From the NCBI GenBank assembly GCA_016192105.1, contig JACPUV010000003.1:1-64000 (forward strand): a stretch of DNA of 64,000 nt, given 5' to 3'. Below, one piece after another: positions 62,579 to 64,000 of the stretch; the first letter of the stretch is position 1, and each line of letters opens with the position of its first letter. Under the pieces are notes generated by a model. The model saw nothing but the letters and a program-made list of their open reading frames with translations, searched no databases and had not been told where the DNA came from. A program made the translations under genes and the position numbers. The stretch is from Sphingobacteriales bacterium (lineage in GTDB: Bacteria > Bacteroidota > Bacteroidia > Chitinophagales > Chitinophagaceae).

Positions 62579-64000
62579 TTGAGTGGTATAAAAAAACTAG
62601 CCGGTCAGACCCTATGGTATGGTGTACCCACCATTGCCAGCCGCTTTCTTGGCTACCTGATGAACCTGACCCTGCCGCTGATTTTTGCCCAGCCTTCCAA
62701 AACGGCCGACCTGACCCAGGTCTATGCCATCATTCCCTTCCTGAATGTGCTGTTTACTTACGGACTGGAGACTGCCTATTTCCGGTTTTCGCAGGACCAG
62801 GACCGCCAGAAACTATACAACACCCTATCCGTTTCGCTGATCGGGTCCACCGTCTTTTTTACCGTTCTCCTTTTGCTGAGCCGCGGAACCATTGCCCGCT
62901 GGGCCAACCTGGAACAGCATCCTGAGTATATTACCTGGATGGCTGTTATTATTTTCTTCGATGCCATCAGCACCCTGGCCTTTGCCCGGCTGCGCCAGGA
63001 AAACAGGCCGAAACGGTATGCATTCGCCCGCATGGCAGGGGTAGTTATGAATGTACTGGTGGTGCTGTTGTTCCTGGCTGTTATTCCCCGTTATGTAAAG
63101 AACCACGCGGACAGTTTCCTGGGCACTTTTTATAATAAAGAAACCGGTATTGGTTATTACCTGATCGGGAATATCTGCGGTTCTGTGTTTACCTTTCTCC
63201 TGCTCCGGAAAGAATTCACCCGGATCCGGTTTCAGTTTGATGCGGCGCTCTGGAAAAAGATCATGCACTATTCCTACCCCCTCGTAATCGTGGGTATGGG
63301 TGGTATGGTGAACGATATGCTGAGCCGGCTGATCTACCAGCACGTGGTGGACCTGCCCGTGGAAGCAGCCAAACACGAACTGGGGATCTTCGGCAATATT
63401 TTCCGGCTGGCGGTGCTGATCACCATCATGATCCAGGCCTTCCGCATGGCGGCTGAGCCCTTTTTTTTTAACCGCAGCAAAGAAGAGGACGCACCCAGGA
63501 CCTATGCCAGGATCATGAAGTTCTTTGTAATCGCCACCTGCTTCATGTTCCTTTTTATCAGCCTGTATATTGATGTGTTCCGCTGGTTCTTTATTGCAAT
63601 ACGCAAACCGGCCTGGGTGGAGGGCCTTTACGTGGTACCCCTGCTGGCATTGGGAAATATTTTCCTCGGCATCTATTATAACCTCAGTATCTGGTATAAA
63701 CTCACCAGCCAGAACATGCTGGGAGCCGGTATCACCATTGCCGGCGCGGTAATAACCATTGTGCTGAATATCCTGCTGATCCCGAAGCTTCATTACCTGG
63801 GCGCTGCCATTGCCACTTTCTGCTGCTACCTGTTTATGATGATCACCAGTTATCTGCTCGGGCAAAAATATTACCCCGTGCCCTATGCGCGAAAAAAGCT
63901 GATCGCCTACCTGGTACTGGTGGTGCTGATCTTCCTGGCACACCGGGGTTTTGTTTACTTCGTGGAAAATCACTGGGCCAGCCTCGCCGCAGCTACGGCC
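62579..64000 (+). CDS. Polysaccharide (O-antigen/teichoic acid-type) flippase, 3' end outside window
   Basis: An unbroken frame of 474 codons reaches the window edge. It starts at TTG (SGIKKLAGQTLWYGVPTIASRFLGY), the usual opening of the Wzx/MATE-like lipid-linked polysaccharide exporters. At least 11 hydrophobic helices follow (FLNVLFTYGLETAYFRF, VGMGGMVNDMLSRLIY, AFRMAAEPFFF, LALGNIFLGIYYNLSIWYKLT). These proteins move lipid-linked sugars across the inner membrane. A long antisense frame over 62825-63973 is a side effect of its codon bias. Confidence 0.9.
   Translation, partial: MSGIKKLAGQTLWYGVPTIASRFLGYLMNLTLPLIFAQPSKTADLTQVYAIIPFLNVLFTYGLETAYFRFSQDQDRQKLYNTLSVSLIGSTVFFTVLLLLSRGTIARWANLEQHPEYITWMAVIIFFDAISTLAFARLRQENRPKRYAFARMAGVVMNVLVVLLFLAVIPRYVKNHADSFLGTFYNKETGIGYYLIGNICGSVFTFLLLRKEFTRIRFQFDAALWKKIMHYSYPLVIVGMGGMVNDMLSRLIYQHVVDLPVEAAKHELGIFGNIFRLAVLITIMIQAFRMAAEPFFFNRSKEEDAPRTYARIMKFFVIATCFMFLFISLYIDVFRWFFIAIRKPAWVEGLYVVPLLALGNIFLGIYYNLSIWYKLTSQNMLGAGITIAGAVITIVLNILLIPKLHYLGAAIATFCCYLFMMITSYLLGQKYYPVPYARKKLIAYLVLVVLIFLAHRGFVYFVENHWASLAAATA

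Noticed and set aside
62825..63973. 382-codon open frame on the minus strand
   Set aside because: It is antisense to the flippase, whose protein has clear helices and family motifs. The antisense translation is rich in His, Gln and Glu without a recognisable domain, as expected from codon bias.

Overview
The window reads as one stretch of a Bacteroidota chromosome, most like Chitinophagales, with one foreign piece at its left edge. Evidence for Bacteroidota: TAnnTTTG promoter boxes with few Shine-Dalgarno sites, a 1805-aa secreted subtilase ending in a type IX secretion (type A) sorting domain, pronounced spacer repeats, and Bacteroidota-like gene content. The first ~0.7-0.8 kb (lpxD and the 5' half of fabZ) instead looks GC-rich and alphaproteobacterial in gene order, codon choice and protein sequence. 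It changes to Bacteroidota-like sequence inside the conserved core of fabZ, so an assembly chimera or recombination joint is likely there.

Layout: 0-3.7 kb lpxD/fabZ piece, gyrB and a small conserved protein. 3.8-4.7 kb AT-rich nuclease-like cassette with a long inverted repeat. 4.8-13.7 kb giant subtilase and mfd (minus strand). 13.8-25.2 kb a flavin reductase and an 11-subunit complex I (nuoABCD, nuoHIJKLMN) without nuoEFG. 25.3-28.1 kb pyruvate phosphate dikinase. 28.4-38.9 kb an oxygen-tolerant-type [NiFe] hydrogenase (minus strand) facing a hypABFCDE maturation operon (plus strand). 39.0-42.4 kb a DUF1569 protein, then tryptophanase and tyrosine phenol-lyase behind a candidate leader-peptide attenuator. 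42.5-46.2 kb a nitric-oxide/Fe-S repair cluster (Rrf2, DUF59, 12-TM protein, DUF2249, RIC) with a perfect 24-bp palindrome at its promoter. 46.4-54.5 kb a pyruvate:ferredoxin oxidoreductase operon. 54.7-62.4 kb housekeeping and small genes (glyS, MazG-like, dtd, arfB, a di-haem peroxidase), interrupted at 59.16-60.27 kb by a complete small transposon. 62.6 kb to the end: a polysaccharide flippase, cut by the window edge.

How the genes fit together (inference): tryptophanase and tyrosine phenol-lyase release pyruvate; PFOR turns it into acetyl-CoA and reduced ferredoxin; a GltD-like Fe-S flavoprotein and small ferredoxins could pass these electrons to NAD(P); and a complex I without its NADH module could take electrons from a donor other than NADH, such as ferredoxin. 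The membrane hydrogenase feeds H2 electrons to quinone through cytochrome b. The RIC cluster would protect this Fe-S-rich metabolism from NO or oxygen damage.

The strongest new observations are: (1) a 1.1-kb IS1595-like element with 26-bp terminal inverted repeats, an 8-bp target duplication, a transposase remnant and two passenger genes, one of them a 51-aa DUF1508 gene; (2) a promoter, Trp-containing leader peptide and terminator in front of tnaA-tpl; (3) the 24-bp palindrome of the NO cluster; (4) complex I lacking NuoEFG, with a terminator-like hairpin at the vacant position.
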